DNA of 64,000 nt from Betaproteobacteria bacterium (GCA_004293675.1 READ01000024.1:1-64000), one strand, 5' to 3'. Counted from the stretch's first letter, positions 19,753-29,077 are shown. Notes: generated by a model not told the origin, from the letters alone. Made by a program: numbers and translations.

Positions 19753-20967
19753 ATGGCCGCGTCTCACTCTGACCGAAGGTTCTTCGGCTTCCTGCCCGAG
19801 GCCGCCCTACCGGGCGCGCTTCTCGTGGCCACCGCAATTGCCGCGATGATTGTGGTGAACTCTCCGCTCGGTGGAGGCTATCAATCGATTCTTGCGTCTA
19901 AAGTCGCCATTGGGCCCGGCGAATTTTCAATCGACATGAAAGTGTCGGATTGGATCAAAAACGCGCTGATGGCAATCTTCTTTTTCTTTGTGGGATTGGA
20001 GTTGAAGCGCGAGCTGCTCGAAGGACAACTCTCAAACGCCAAAGCAGCGCTGCTACCAATGCTCGCCGCTGCGGGCGGTATGGCCGCACCTGCGCTGCTG
20101 TTCCTACTCTTCGCGGGCGGCGCGGGATTCGGTCGCGGCTGGGCGATTCCTGCGGCGACCGACATTGCCTTCGCGCTGGGCGTGCTGTCGCTACTGGGCA
20201 ATCGTGTGCCAGCTTCGCTGAAAGCGTTTTTATTGGCCGTGGCCGTGGTCGACGATCTCGGCGCGATTTTGATCGTCGCATTTTTCTACACCGACACAGT
20301 TCATACGACCCCACTGATGATTGCTGCGGGGATCACGGGGCTTCTATTCGCGATCAATCGTTTGCGTGTTGCGTCGATTCCGGTTTACTTGATCATCGGC
20401 GTTGTGCTGTGGATATTTATGTATCAATCCGGCATCAGCGCAACGATTGCCGGTGTAGTGGTAGCAGCCTTCGTACCGCTCAAAGCCAAGGATGGAACGA
20501 GTCCGCTGCACAATGCGGAGCATGCGTTTCGGCCCTGGGTCATGTTTTTGGTCATGCCGATATTCGCGTTTGCAAATGCTGGCGTCGATTTGCGAGGGGC
20601 GAGCGCGTACTTCACGCATCCCATCACGCTGGGCGCGGCGTTTGGTTTGGCGCTTGGCAAGCCCGTTGGTATTTTGCTCATGACCTGGGTAGGCGCTAAA
20701 CTCGTGCGCGCCACCGTGCCGGGCACATGGATTCAGATCGTTGGCGTGGGCTTTATTGCTGGCATTGGTTTCACCATGAGCCTATTCATCGGCGCGCTCG
20801 CCTTCACCGACCCCACGCTTGCGACGCCCGTTCGTTTGGGTGTGTACGCAGGCTCAATCGCCTCGGCAGTGGTGGGTTTGATTATTCTCGCCAGGACGCT
20901 GCCGAGCTCTGGCGCGGCCCCAGCTGTATCAACCGATGAAACCTCGCACGTGATGCTTGGGCGTTGA
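19753..20967 (+). CDS. nhaA: Na+/H+ antiporter NhaA
   Basis: Electrogenic sodium-proton exchanger of the inner membrane, 404 residues, normal length, with about twelve membrane segments. The paired aspartates that bind Na+/H+ are present in VAVVDDLGAILIVAFFYTD. Other family pieces are LPGALLVATAIAAMIVVNSP, FFFVGLELKRELLEGQLS, WAIPAATDIAFALGVLSLLG and VGFIAGIGFTMSLFIGALAF. The preceding exchanger gene ends 20 bases before it. Confidence 0.95.
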   Translation: MAASHSDRRFFGFLPEAALPGALLVATAIAAMIVVNSPLGGGYQSILASKVAIGPGEFSIDMKVSDWIKNALMAIFFFFVGLELKRELLEGQLSNAKAALLPMLAAAGGMAAPALLFLLFAGGAGFGRGWAIPAATDIAFALGVLSLLGNRVPASLKAFLLAVAVVDDLGAILIVAFFYTDTVHTTPLMIAAGITGLLFAINRLRVASIPVYLIIGVVLWIFMYQSGISATIAGVVVAAFVPLKAKDGTSPLHNAEHAFRPWVMFLVMPIFAFANAGVDLRGASAYFTHPITLGAAFGLALGKPVGILLMTWVGAKLVRATVPGTWIQIVGVGFIAGIGFTMSLFIGALAFTDPTLATPVRLGVYAGSIASAVVGLIILARTLPSSGAAPAVSTDETSHVMLGR

Positions 20968-21033
20968 GCTGCCGGCGCCGCGAGTATTTATCGCAAGTTC
21001 GTTGCTGCTCGCGTAACACTTGCCGAACCGCTG

Positions 21034-21975
21034 CTAGAGCGCAGCCGATTCGGTGGTTCTCCGCGACGCGAATTTCCGCCCATACAAATCAACCGCCCAA
21101 TCTACGAACGCACGAAGCCGCGCGCTTAAATGTCGATTGCGTGGATACATGATGTAGAGTGGTAATTCGCCGGAGTTCCATTGCGGCAATACGCGCACGA
21201 GTTGCTTCTCGCGCAACAAACGAAGTACGTAATCGGTGTTCGGTAATTGCGCGAGGCCGAGCCCTGTGCAGGTCAAGGCCACGTGTGTGTCAGCATCGTT
21301 GGCCGCGACCTGATGCGGCAGCTGGATCGATTGCACATCGCCTTTGCCATCGTCGAAATCAAATGCGAACACGCGCCCGGTCTTTGCGCTGAAGAAATTC
21401 ACGGCGGTGTGTTTCTGCGTTTGCAAATGTGCCAAGGTCTTCGGCGTGCCGCGCGATTTCAGATACGCGGGCGCAGCGCAAGTGAATGTTTCGAATGCGC
21501 CGAGCTTTCGCGCGACGAGCAATTCGTCATGCACTGCTCCGCCGCGAATCACGCAATCCACGCCCTCCATCACCAAATCAACGGGGCGATCCGTGCTGCC
21601 GATTTCGATCGCGATGTCTGGATAACGCGCAAGAAAATCCGGCAACGCGGGCGCTAAAAAATGTCGCCCCGCTGCGGCGGGCACGTCAATGCGGAGTCGC
21701 CCACGCGCGGCGACGCCCGCACGCATGACATTCAAATCCAGCTCCGATAAGTCGGCGATCAGCCTGCGCGCACCTTCGAGATACGCAATGCCATCGTCGG
21801 TGAGGCTCACGCGGCGCGTGGTGCGCGCGAGGAGCTTCGTTTGTAGTTGCGATTCGAGCTGTGCAATCAAAGTCGACACCGACGCGTTGGGCAATTGCAG
21901 CGCATTGGCAGCTTTGGTGAAGCTGCCCAATTCGGCCACCAGCGCGAAGGTTTGCATAGCGCGAAGCTTGTCCAT
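21034..21975 (-). CDS. LysR-family transcriptional regulator
   Basis: 313 residues. An N-terminal winged helix-turn-helix (MDKLRAMQTFALVAELGSFT, then ANALQLPNASVSTLIAQLES) is followed by a periplasmic-binding-like effector domain with GRLRIDVPAAAGRHFLAPAL. It belongs to the branch with start MDKLxAMxxF common in Burkholderiales. It is divergent from the short-chain dehydrogenase gene at 22108, the classic arrangement in which the LysR protein controls its neighbour. A palindrome at 21987-21997 just ahead of its start could be its site. The effector is unknown. Confidence 0.92.
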   Translation of the reverse strand: MDKLRAMQTFALVAELGSFTKAANALQLPNASVSTLIAQLESQLQTKLLARTTRRVSLTDDGIAYLEGARRLIADLSELDLNVMRAGVAARGRLRIDVPAAAGRHFLAPALPDFLARYPDIAIEIGSTDRPVDLVMEGVDCVIRGGAVHDELLVARKLGAFETFTCAAPAYLKSRGTPKTLAHLQTQKHTAVNFFSAKTGRVFAFDFDDGKGDVQSIQLPHQVAANDADTHVALTCTGLGLAQLPNTDYVLRLLREKQLVRVLPQWNSGELPLYIMYPRNRHLSARLRAFVDWAVDLYGRKFASRRTTESAAL

Positions 21976-21986
21976 GCCTGATTATA

Positions 21987-21997
21987 CGTAATTTACG
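21987..21997. promoter_or_regulatory. Palindrome cgtaa-t-ttacg, candidate LysR operator
   Basis: Perfect 5-1-5 inverted repeat in an AT-rich stretch 12 bases upstream of the LysR start codon, in the divergent intergenic region. Its placement suits autoregulation and control of the dehydrogenase gene. Not tested. Confidence 0.35.
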
Positions 21998-22061
21998 AAT
22001 AATTATTTAATTTAAATGGTATTTATCTATTTAAAACTAACAAATACATTTCGTTTCACGG

Positions 22062-22074
22062 TCACACAGTGTGA
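22062..22074. promoter_or_regulatory. Palindrome tcacac-a-gtgtga upstream of dehydrogenase gene
   Basis: Perfect 6-1-6 inverted repeat 33 bases before the dehydrogenase ATG. It could be a second regulator site or a 5'-leader hairpin. A gaaagga ribosome site follows at about 22090. Confidence 0.35.
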
Positions 22075-22107
22075 TCGCGCGGTTCAAACCGAAAGGACTT
22101 CCCGACT

Positions 22108-23025
22108 ATGAACACTCTCACACAAACCACCGAATCGAACGACGAAATGATCGCCGGACGCCGCCGCGTTCTCGGTGGTCTCACCGCACTTGCTGGTGTT
22201 GCCGCGGCTGCTGCTGCCAATGCGCAAGCGCAAACGTCCGCGCCCGCGTCGGCAGCAGCAACTGCCGCAGCAGACAAACCACTGAAAGGCAAAGCCGCCA
22301 TCGTGACCGGCGCGCGCAACAATCAGGGGCGTGCTTACGCCGCCGCGCTCGCCGCAATGGGCGCCGATGTAGTCGTGCATTACCACCGCGCCGAGACGAA
22401 AGATCAAGCCGAAGAAACAGCGCGCATGGTGCGTGCGAACGGCGCGAAGGCCGTGCTCTTGCAGGGCGATTTAGCAGACTTAGCGAACGTGAAAAAAGTA
22501 TTTGATGCTGCGCAAAGCAATTTTGGTCGCATCGATATCTTGGTGAATACCGTTGGCTACATTGTGAAGAAACCGATGGCAGAAATTACCGAAGCGGATT
22601 ACGAGCGTTCACATCGCGCCAACACCAAAGCGATTCTCTTCACCATGCAAGAGGCCGCACGACGCATGGGTGACAATGGTCGCGTCATCAATATCGGTAC
22701 CTCGCTCACTGCGGGTTCGGCACCGGGTTACAGTTTGTATGCGGGCACCAAAGCCAGCGGCGAAGAATTCGTGCGTATGTTGTCCAAAGAAATTGGCAAG
22801 CGCGGCATCACGGTGAACAACATCGCGCCCGGCCCGCTCGATAACCCGTTTTTCCACCAAGCCGAAACACCGCAATCCGCCGCGTTTGCAGCGAACTTGA
22901 GTGTGAGCGGACGTTTGGGCAAAGAATCCGACATCACGCCTGTCGTCGCCTTCCTTGCGGGCCCACAATCGCAGTGGGTGAATGGCCAAACGCTCTTCGT
23001 CAATGGCGGTTATCTGACACGCTAA
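22108..23025 (+). CDS. Short-chain dehydrogenase/reductase with Tat-like leader
   Basis: SDR-family oxidoreductase, 305 residues. Residues 17-42 (AGRRRVLGGLTALAGVAAAA...ANAQA) look like a twin-arginine signal with a cleavage site. After a linker the Rossmann fold starts with KAAIVTGARNNQGRAYAAAL (nucleotide loop TGxxxxxG), NTVG replaces the usual NNAG, and the catalytic Ser-Tyr-Lys lie in INIGTSLTAGSA and YSLYAGTKASGEEF. It ends with the usual WVNGQTLFVNGGYLTR. If exported, the enzyme would need a nucleotide cofactor bound before transport, which is odd for an SDR; the leader might alternatively not be used. Divergent from the LysR gene at 21975. Confidence 0.82.
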   Translation: MNTLTQTTESNDEMIAGRRRVLGGLTALAGVAAAAAANAQAQTSAPASAAATAAADKPLKGKAAIVTGARNNQGRAYAAALAAMGADVVVHYHRAETKDQAEETARMVRANGAKAVLLQGDLADLANVKKVFDAAQSNFGRIDILVNTVGYIVKKPMAEITEADYERSHRANTKAILFTMQEAARRMGDNGRVINIGTSLTAGSAPGYSLYAGTKASGEEFVRMLSKEIGKRGITVNNIAPGPLDNPFFHQAETPQSAAFAANLSVSGRLGKESDITPVVAFLAGPQSQWVNGQTLFVNGGYLTR

Positions 23026-23135
23026 TGAACCGGTGCGAGCGCCTTTGCGGCGGCGGCTCGCGTCGCCCTAGGTGGCGTCTGCCCCATCGCCGAGCGTTGT
23101 TGCCCAACAGTGGCCAATGAGCGGCGCTCCAACAG

Positions 23136-24401
23136 CTAAGCAACGCTCTCATAAGCGATGTATCCGGCTGCAACCGTCGCACGCACAACGCCCGGCAGTT
23201 CGTAACCCAAGAAAGGCGTGTTCTTACCGGCGCTCCTCATCGAAGCGGCGCTGATCAATCGGTACGCGCCGGGATCAAATACACATAGGTCGGCGCTCGC
23301 GCCAATCGCCAGCGAGCCTGCGGCGCTGAGCGCTGCGGCCTTTGCCGGGCGCGCGGTGAGCATATTGAGCATCTTCGACAAATCGATGTCTGCCGATTCC
23401 GCCAAACGCAAACTCAGCGATAGCAATAATTCCAAACCGCTCGCGCCGGGCGCTGATTCTGAAAACGGCACTTGCTTAGCGGAGCTGGGGCGCGGCGTGT
23501 GGTCTGACACGATGGCATCGAGTGTGCCGTCCATCAGGCCCGCAATCAATGCATCACGATCGCGCGAGCTTCGAAGCGGTGGCGTGAGGTGAAAATTCGA
23601 ATCGAAAAATCCAACGTCTAGATCGATCAAGTGCAAGTGATTGATCGAAACGTCTGCGGTGATTCGAAGCCCTTCAGATTTCGCGCGCCGAATGAGCTCA
23701 ACGCTCTGAGCGCACGACACACGACACACATGCAGTCTTACGCCCGTGGCGCGCGCCAACTCAATGTGTGTGGTGAGCGCTATCGTTTCGGCAGCAACCG
23801 GAATGCCCACCAATCCGAGGCGCGAGGCCACTTCGCCGTCGTGCGCAGTGCCCTCTCTCGACAAATGCGGGTCTTGTGGGCGAAGCCACACAGCGTAATC
23901 GTAGGTCGCGGCATATTGCATTGCGCGCAGCAACACTTGCGTGTCCAAAATCGGTGTTTCGGCTTGTCCAAAACCCACGCAGCCCGCTTCGGCAAGCTTT
24001 GACAACTCAGAGAGCTGCGAACCCGCAAGCGCCTTGGTCAATGCGCCCAATGGATAGACGTGGGTTGAGTGAAACGACTGCGCCCGAAACCGGAGCATAT
24101 CGACCAAGCCCGGCTCATCGAGCACAGGATCGGTGTCGGGTAAACAAACCACCGACGTAACGCCACCCGCCGCTGCCGCAGCCAGTTCAGTCGCCAAGGT
24201 GCCACGCTTTACGTGTACTGCCAAATCCACCAATCCGGGTGCCACGACACAACCCGCTGCGTTGATTTCTTTGTTGGCGTGCCAATCGCTCGGCGCGCTG
24301 CCGATCGCGGCAATTTTTCCAGCAGCGATAAATACGTCGGTGACCTCGTCACGCCCAGCGGCGGGATCAATGACTCGGCCGCCACGAAGGGTGATCTTCA
24401 T
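23136..24401 (-). CDS. Dihydroorotase-like PyrC' (probable inactive pseudoenzyme)
   Basis: 421-residue amidohydrolase-fold protein, last gene of the pyrimidine cluster, overlapping pyrB by four bases. The metal motif DxHxHxR of active dihydroorotases is replaced by DLAVHVKRG (first His to Ala, Arg to Lys). The later His-rich motif is also altered ([11 protein letters not shown]), although VSDHTPRP and a folded C-terminus remain. This matches the non-catalytic PyrC' (PyrX) subunits known in Pseudomonas, which hold aspartate carbamoyltransferase in a dodecameric complex. An active PyrC must be encoded elsewhere. Assignment as a structural subunit is inferred. Confidence 0.85.
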   Translation of the reverse strand: MKITLRGGRVIDPAAGRDEVTDVFIAAGKIAAIGSAPSDWHANKEINAAGCVVAPGLVDLAVHVKRGTLATELAAAAAGGVTSVVCLPDTDPVLDEPGLVDMLRFRAQSFHSTHVYPLGALTKALAGSQLSELSKLAEAGCVGFGQAETPILDTQVLLRAMQYAATYDYAVWLRPQDPHLSREGTAHDGEVASRLGLVGIPVAAETIALTTHIELARATGVRLHVCRVSCAQSVELIRRAKSEGLRITADVSINHLHLIDLDVGFFDSNFHLTPPLRSSRDRDALIAGLMDGTLDAIVSDHTPRPSSAKQVPFSESAPGASGLELLLSLSLRLAESADIDLSKMLNMLTARPAKAAALSAAGSLAIGASADLCVFDPGAYRLISAASMRSAGKNTPFLGYELPGVVRATVAAGYIAYESVA

Positions 24402-25360
24402 TTTGTGCTCCCAGCGAGGATCGCCATCACAGCCATACGAACCGCAATGCCGTAGGTGACCTGAGGAAGGATCACCGATTGACTGCCATCGGCCACGGCT
24501 GAATCGATTTCAACGCCACGATTCATGGGGCCAGGATGCAGCACAATCGCGTCGGGTTTCGCCAGCGCAAGTTTTTTCGGCGTGAGTCCGTAGCGCGAAA
24601 AATATTCGCTGGCCGAGGGCAGCAGCGCGCCATTCATGCGCTCATTTTGCAAGCGCAGCATCGTCACAACGTCAACGCCCTTGAGACCTTCCTCCAGCGA
24701 TGAAAAAGTACGCACCCCAAGCCGCGCAATATCGGTGGGCAGCAGTGTGTGCGGTCCGATCACCCGAAGCTCGGGTACGCCGAGCGTGGTCAGCGCATGA
24801 ATTTGCGATCGTGCCACGCGCGAATGCAGCACGTCGCCAACAATGGCTACCGTCAGTCGCGTGAAGTCCTTCTTGTACTTTCGAATGGTGAAGACATCAA
24901 GCAGTCCCTGCGTGGGGTGCTCATGTCGGCCGTCGCCAGCGTTAATCACGTGAATATGCGGCGCGGCATGCTGTGCGATGAGATGCGGTGCGCCGCTTGC
25001 TGAATGGCGAACAACAAACATATCGGCGTGCATCGCGGTCAGATTGGCGATGGTGTCGAGAATGGTCTCGCCCTTGCTGGTGCTGGAGCGTCCAACGTCG
25101 AGGTTAATCACATCAGCCGATAAGCGCTTCGCCGCGATTTCAAATGTGGTTCGTGTGCGCGTTGAGTTTTCGAAAAAGATATTGAAAATCGATTTTCCGC
25201 GCAGCAGCGGAACGACCTTGACCTCGCGTTCGTTGATTCCAACGAAGCTTTCAGCTGTGTCCAGAATTCGCTCGATGATTCGCTTGGGCAAACCTTCGAT
25301 AGCGAGCAGGTGGTTTAGATTCCCATCAGCATTGAGCTGTAGATTTTTCTTTGACAACAT
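24398..25360 (-). CDS. pyrB: Aspartate carbamoyltransferase catalytic subunit
   Basis: Second step of pyrimidine synthesis: carbamoyl phosphate plus aspartate to carbamoyl aspartate. 320 residues from the ATG at 25360, which shares one base with the pyrR stop (TAATG); an ATG five codons upstream is less likely. Carbamoyl-phosphate site [31 protein letters not shown], and [15 protein letters not shown] are intact. No regulatory pyrI gene is present; regulation instead fits the PyrB-PyrC' class, in which the pseudo-dihydroorotase downstream is a partner. Confidence 0.95.
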   Translation of the reverse strand: MLSKKNLQLNADGNLNHLLAIEGLPKRIIERILDTAESFVGINEREVKVVPLLRGKSIFNIFFENSTRTRTTFEIAAKRLSADVINLDVGRSSTSKGETILDTIANLTAMHADMFVVRHSASGAPHLIAQHAAPHIHVINAGDGRHEHPTQGLLDVFTIRKYKKDFTRLTVAIVGDVLHSRVARSQIHALTTLGVPELRVIGPHTLLPTDIARLGVRTFSSLEEGLKGVDVVTMLRLQNERMNGALLPSASEYFSRYGLTPKKLALAKPDAIVLHPGPMNRGVEIDSAVADGSQSVILPQVTYGIAVRMAVMAILAGSTK

Positions 25361-25869
25361 TATCGAGACTTCCACGGCTCGGTTGCGAGCGAAAATTTTC
25401 CTGCAGCGTCTTTGTTGAGCGCGAGCATCAAGTCGGCAGCGACGATGAGCGGCGCACCCACAAAGTCCGCCGAAATCGGCAATTCACGCCCACCACGATC
25501 CACCAGTACCGCTAGCTGCACCGACGCCGGTCGACCGAAATCAAATAGGGTGTTGATCGCCGCGCGGATCGAGCGGCCGGTAAACAAGACATCGTCAACG
25601 ATCACGATATGCGCGCCCTCCACCGAGAACGGAATCTGTGTGCTTCGCACGTTAGATTTCAATCCGCTGGTACTTAAATCATCTCGGTAGAACGACACAT
25701 CGATGTAGCCCACCTCGTGTTCTCCATCGAGCTCTTTGACGAGCCGATCCGCGAGCCACGCGCCGCCAGAATAGACGCCAACAAGCTTTGCGTTGTGCGC
25801 AATGCTTGCCGCCATGGTGGATTTCAACTGCGCAAACAGCGCTTCAGCGTCGGGCAATTCATGCGTCAT
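25360..25869 (-). CDS. pyrR: PyrR bifunctional pyr regulator / uracil phosphoribosyltransferase
   Basis: 169 residues. The PRPP loop [20 protein letters not shown] and the following [20 protein letters not shown] are diagnostic of PyrR. In Gram-positive bacteria it binds pyr mRNA and attenuates transcription; in proteobacteria it lies beside pyrB and its regulatory role is less clear. It overlaps ruvX upstream by four bases and pyrB downstream by one, so the whole group is one operon. Confidence 0.92.
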   Translation of the reverse strand: MTHELPDAEALFAQLKSTMAASIAHNAKLVGVYSGGAWLADRLVKELDGEHEVGYIDVSFYRDDLSTSGLKSNVRSTQIPFSVEGAHIVIVDDVLFTGRSIRAAINTLFDFGRPASVQLAVLVDRGGRELPISADFVGAPLIVAADLMLALNKDAAGKFSLATEPWKSR

Positions 25870-26315
25870 GACAGCTCCGGTTTTGTGATGTTGTGATGCA
25901 TACCCGATTCAAAAAAGCGCCGCAGAATGACCGCGGCAGCCTCTGAATCGATGGCTTGCTTTTTCTGTTGTCCGCTGGCTTTGCTGCGACCAAGCGCCTG
26001 CACCGCATCTACGCTTGAATAGCGCTCGTCGACCAAATGGGCGATGCGCCGAAATCGACCTTGCAGCTGCCGCGCGAATCGTTCAGCGCGAGCGGTCATG
26101 GCGTGCGCGTCGCCGGAGGCGTGGGTTGGGTGACCCACAACAAACGCATACGGTGTCCACTCATCAACCAACGTCGTGATCGCCTTAAAACGCAATTCGT
26201 CGGTGCCGGCATCAATGGTGAGGAGCGCATTCGCACTCTCGGTCAAATCGTTCCCCACCGCCACGCCGATGCGCCGCTCGCCGAAATCAAACGCGAGATA
26301 AGTGCGACTTTCCAT
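25866..26315 (-). CDS. ruvX: RuvX/YqgF family Holliday-junction resolvase-like protein
   Basis: 149 residues with the RNase H-like fold. Seen: YLAFDFGERRIGVAVGNDLT at the start (first acidic residue), VVGHPTHASGDAH and VDERYSSVDAVQALG with acidic residues in the centre. YqgF proteins are linked to pre-16S rRNA 5' processing as well as putative junction resolution. It lies three bases after yqgE and overlaps pyrR by four, the standard order in beta- and gammaproteobacteria. Confidence 0.93.
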   Translation of the reverse strand: MESRTYLAFDFGERRIGVAVGNDLTESANALLTIDAGTDELRFKAITTLVDEWTPYAFVVGHPTHASGDAHAMTARAERFARQLQGRFRRIAHLVDERYSSVDAVQALGRSKASGQQKKQAIDSEAAAVILRRFFESGMHHNITKPELS

Positions 26316-26318
26316 CGC

Positions 26319-26879
26319 TTAGGCGTGCCCAGCAATATTTGACAGCGCGAACTTGGAAATGCCCAATTTCTGCATTGCAACCTCGCAGAGCGCTTCACAC
26401 GGCGTGTCGAACAGCAGATCGGCGCTGGCCTCTACCGTGAGCCACGCGTTGGCGACGATCTCTTCTTCAAGCTGCCCCGCGCTCCAACCGGCGTAGCCCA
26501 GCGTGAGCAACCAATCGGTCGGACCGTTACCAACGGCGAGCGCCTCCAAAATGTCTTTCGAGGTGGTCAACGACACTTCGTCGCTCACCACAATCGATGA
26601 ATTCCAATTGCCGTGGGATCGATGCAAGACGAAGCCGTGTTCCACGCTGACTGGTCCACCAAAGTGAACTTTTCGGGCGTTGATGGCTACATCGGGGCTG
26701 GAGACTTCGATTTGATCGAATAGGGTCGCCATCGTCAGATTGGTTTGGCGGTTGACAACGACGCCCAGCGCACCTTGTTCCGAATGTTCGCAAATATAGG
26801 TCACAGTGCCCTTGAAATTAGGGTCTTCCATGGCGGGCATGGCAATCAAAAAGTGACCAGCGAGACAGCTTCCTTGCAT
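26319..26879 (-). CDS. yqgE: YqgE/AlgH family protein
   Basis: 186 residues, first gene of the yqgE-ruvX-pyrR-pyrB-pyrC' operon. Family hallmarks: LAGHFLIAMPAMEDPNFKGT, VTYICEHSEQGALGVVVNR, VHFGGPVSVEHGFVLH and LTLGYAGWSAGQLEEEI. The biochemical role is unknown; AlgH affects alginate expression in Pseudomonas. Divergent from the photolyase gene with an 85-bp gap holding both promoters. Confidence 0.94.
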   Translation of the reverse strand: MQGSCLAGHFLIAMPAMEDPNFKGTVTYICEHSEQGALGVVVNRQTNLTMATLFDQIEVSSPDVAINARKVHFGGPVSVEHGFVLHRSHGNWNSSIVVSDEVSLTTSKDILEALAVGNGPTDWLLTLGYAGWSAGQLEEEIVANAWLTVEASADLLFDTPCEALCEVAMQKLGISKFALSNIAGHA

Positions 26880-26964
26880 CCCTTCATTTTACGGTTTCGG
26901 CGAGAATCGATAGCCGAATCCGCAGTTTGCGAAGCTCAGCCTTAACGCTACGAAAGAAATCCTG

Positions 26965-28455
26965 ATGTCGACCGAGAAGTTTGCCACGTCCCTGTTTTGG
27001 TTTCGCCGGGATCTGCGCTCGTTTGACAATGCAGGATTACACGCTGCGCTCACCCAATCCAAGCGCGTGCACTGCGTGTTTGTGTTTGATCGCGACATTC
27101 TGGACGCCCTGAAAAACAAGGCGGATCGGCGCGTTGAGTTCATTTGGGACAGCGTGAGCGAGCTGCGCGAATCGCTGCGCGCCCTCGGTGGTGATCTGCA
27201 CGTGCTCTACGACGTAGCGAGCGCTGCCGTTCCCCGTTTAGCGCGCGAACTCGACGTGGACGCTGTGTTCACCAATCACGACTACGAACCGCAAGCTTTA
27301 GCGCGCGACGCCACCGTCACCCAAGCGCTCAAGGCCGACGGGATCACACTTTTGACGCACAAAGATCACGTCGTTTTTGAAAAAGACGAAGTGCTAACGC
27401 AAGGAGGCAAGTTTTTCTCGGTCTTTACGCCCTACAAAAACGCGTGGTTGAAGCGCGTCGAATCGTTTTACTTGAAACCTTATCCCATCGAATCCCACAA
27501 AGCAGCGTTCGCAAGTGGAGCGGTGTCTCCCGTTTCGGTTAAAGAAATTCCTACGCTCGAAGCCATGGGATTTAAGCGAACCAACTTGCGGGAGCTGAAG
27601 TTTCCCACCGGCGAGCGCGGCGGCGCTTCACTCTTTGAAAATTTCGAAGAGCGTATGGATCGCTACGACGAAACCAGAAATTTTCCAGCGGTGAAAGGCC
27701 CGTCGTACTTGTCAACGCACTTGCGATTTGGCACCGTTTCAATTCGCGGTTTGGCGCGCGCCGCATACACCCGCTGGCGCGAAGGCTCCCGCGGCGCTGA
27801 GGTGTGGCTGTCTGAGCTCATTTGGCGCGATTTCTACTCGCACATCCTGCATCACAACCCGCGGGTGGTAACGGCGAGTTTTAAGCCCGAATACGACAAC
27901 ATCGCTTGGAGCCGAAACGAGGCGCATTTTCAAGTGTGGTGCGAAGGAAAAACCGGCTACCCGATTGTGGATGCCGCCATGAGACAACTCAATCAAACCG
28001 GTTACATGCACAACCGTTTACGCATGGTCGCAGCCAGCTTTCTCACTAAAGATTTGCTGATCGATTGGCGCTGGGGCGAGCGCTATTTTGCTGAAACGCT
28101 CAACGATTTCGACTTGTCAGCTAACAACGGCGGCTGGCAGTGGGCTGCGTCGAGCGGTTGCGATGCGCAGCCCTACTTTCGAATTTTTAATCCGAACAGC
28201 CAAAGCGAGAAGTTTGATGCTGAGGGCACGTTCATTCGGAAGTATGTGCCCGAGGTGGCGGGCCTGTCCAACAAAGACATTCATGCGCCGTGGCTCACCT
28301 CACCCATCGAACAGCGCTCAAGGAACTTCACGCCGGGTCGTGATTACCCGCTGCCAATCGTTGACCACGCGGCGGCGCGACTGGCGACGCTGGCCGAGTA
28401 CAAACGAGCGCTGGCGCGCACCTCACCGGTGGCACACTCCTTCGTTGAAGATTAG
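26965..28455 (+). CDS. phrB: Deoxyribodipyrimidine photolyase (class I CPD)
   Basis: Light-driven repair of cyclobutane pyrimidine dimers. 496 residues: an N-terminal antenna-binding alpha/beta domain (ATSLFWFRRDLRSFDNAGLH) and a C-terminal FAD domain with SYLSTHLRFGTVSIRGLARA, ELIWRDFYSHILHHNPRVV, MHNRLRMVAASFLTKDLLI, and NNGGWQWAASSGCDAQPYFR. The tryptophans expected for electron transfer appear present. The antenna cofactor is not clear from sequence. Its stop codon is followed directly by the first of five 21-bp repeats, so the 3' end may have been remodelled by repeat insertion. Confidence 0.95.
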   Translation: MSTEKFATSLFWFRRDLRSFDNAGLHAALTQSKRVHCVFVFDRDILDALKNKADRRVEFIWDSVSELRESLRALGGDLHVLYDVASAAVPRLARELDVDAVFTNHDYEPQALARDATVTQALKADGITLLTHKDHVVFEKDEVLTQGGKFFSVFTPYKNAWLKRVESFYLKPYPIESHKAAFASGAVSPVSVKEIPTLEAMGFKRTNLRELKFPTGERGGASLFENFEERMDRYDETRNFPAVKGPSYLSTHLRFGTVSIRGLARAAYTRWREGSRGAEVWLSELIWRDFYSHILHHNPRVVTASFKPEYDNIAWSRNEAHFQVWCEGKTGYPIVDAAMRQLNQTGYMHNRLRMVAASFLTKDLLIDWRWGERYFAETLNDFDLSANNGGWQWAASSGCDAQPYFRIFNPNSQSEKFDAEGTFIRKYVPEVAGLSNKDIHAPWLTSPIEQRSRNFTPGRDYPLPIVDHAAARLATLAEYKRALARTSPVAHSFVED

Positions 28456-28580
28456 CCCGTCACCATTCGTGGCTAACCCGTCACCATGCGTGGCTAGCCC
28501 GTCACCATTGGAGGTGAACCCGCCTCCGTTCGTGGTGAGCCCCCCTACCGTTCGTGGTGAGCTTGTCGAACCATGAACGG
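28456..28580. repeat. Five 21-bp direct repeats ending in an inverted REP-like unit
   Basis: Starting on the base after the photolyase stop are five copies, 21 or 22 bp each, of a degenerate unit like cccgtcaccattcgtggctaa. They pass from TCACCATTCG to CTCCGTTCG forms, and the last leads into the reverse-orientation copy (28548-28580) of the 33-bp palindromic unit found in the array at 28623. Confidence 0.8.
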
Positions 28581-28622
28581 CAAAAGAGCAGCAAAACTTC
28601 GACTGCATAAACCACTGCCCCC

Positions 28623-28921
28623 GAGCCGTTCATGGTTCGACAAGCTCACCACGAACGGGGATGGCGACGGCATCAATGGCTCTCCCCGAGCCGTTTATGG
28701 TTCGACAAGCTCACCACGAACGGGGATGGGGATGGCATCAATGGCTCTCCCCGAGCCATTCATGGTTCGACAAGCTCACCACGAACGGGGATGGCGACGG
28801 CATCAATGGCTCTCCCCGAGCCGTTCATGGTTCGACCAGCTCACCACGAACGGGGATGGCGACGGCATCAATGGCTCTCCCCGAGCCGTTTATGGTTCGA
28901 CAAGCTCACCACGAACGGGGG
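28623..28921. repeat. 65-bp tandem repeat array (4.6 copies) of a REP-like palindrome
   Basis: Units begin at 28623, 28688, 28753, 28818 and 28883, exactly 65 bp apart, with only a few substitutions. Each holds a 33-bp near-palindrome whose arms are ccgttcatggt and accacgaacgg around a loop tcgacaagctc, then a 32-bp spacer (gatggcgacggcatcaatgg and more). The palindrome is of a kind seen scattered in many proteobacterial genomes. Open frames across the array merely translate the repeat and are not genes. Confidence 0.9.
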
Positions 28922-29054
28922 AAGGCGAGCCGCACAATTCAATGGTCTTCACAATCAGCGTCAATGGGCAGCGGATAACATCTAATATCGATGGATTGAC
29001 TCCAACTCTTTCCAAAATTTCCGGCTACGTGACGGATTGGGGGCTTCTGTTGGA

Positions 29055-29077
29055 GCGCCATGTCAAACGTATGGCGC
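29055..29077 (+). terminator. Hairpin gcgccat/atggcgc followed by T run
   Basis: Perfect 7-bp stem with a 9-nt loop, followed 13 bases later by eight T residues (29092-29099), 40 bases before bdhA. It may end transcription coming out of the repeat region or act in the bdhA leader. The T run is farther from the stem than in standard terminators. Confidence 0.4.

Noticed and set aside
28623-28921. Possible CRISPR array
   Set aside because: Spacing is regular, but the intervening 32 bases are nearly identical between copies. CRISPR spacers would differ, and no cas gene is present.
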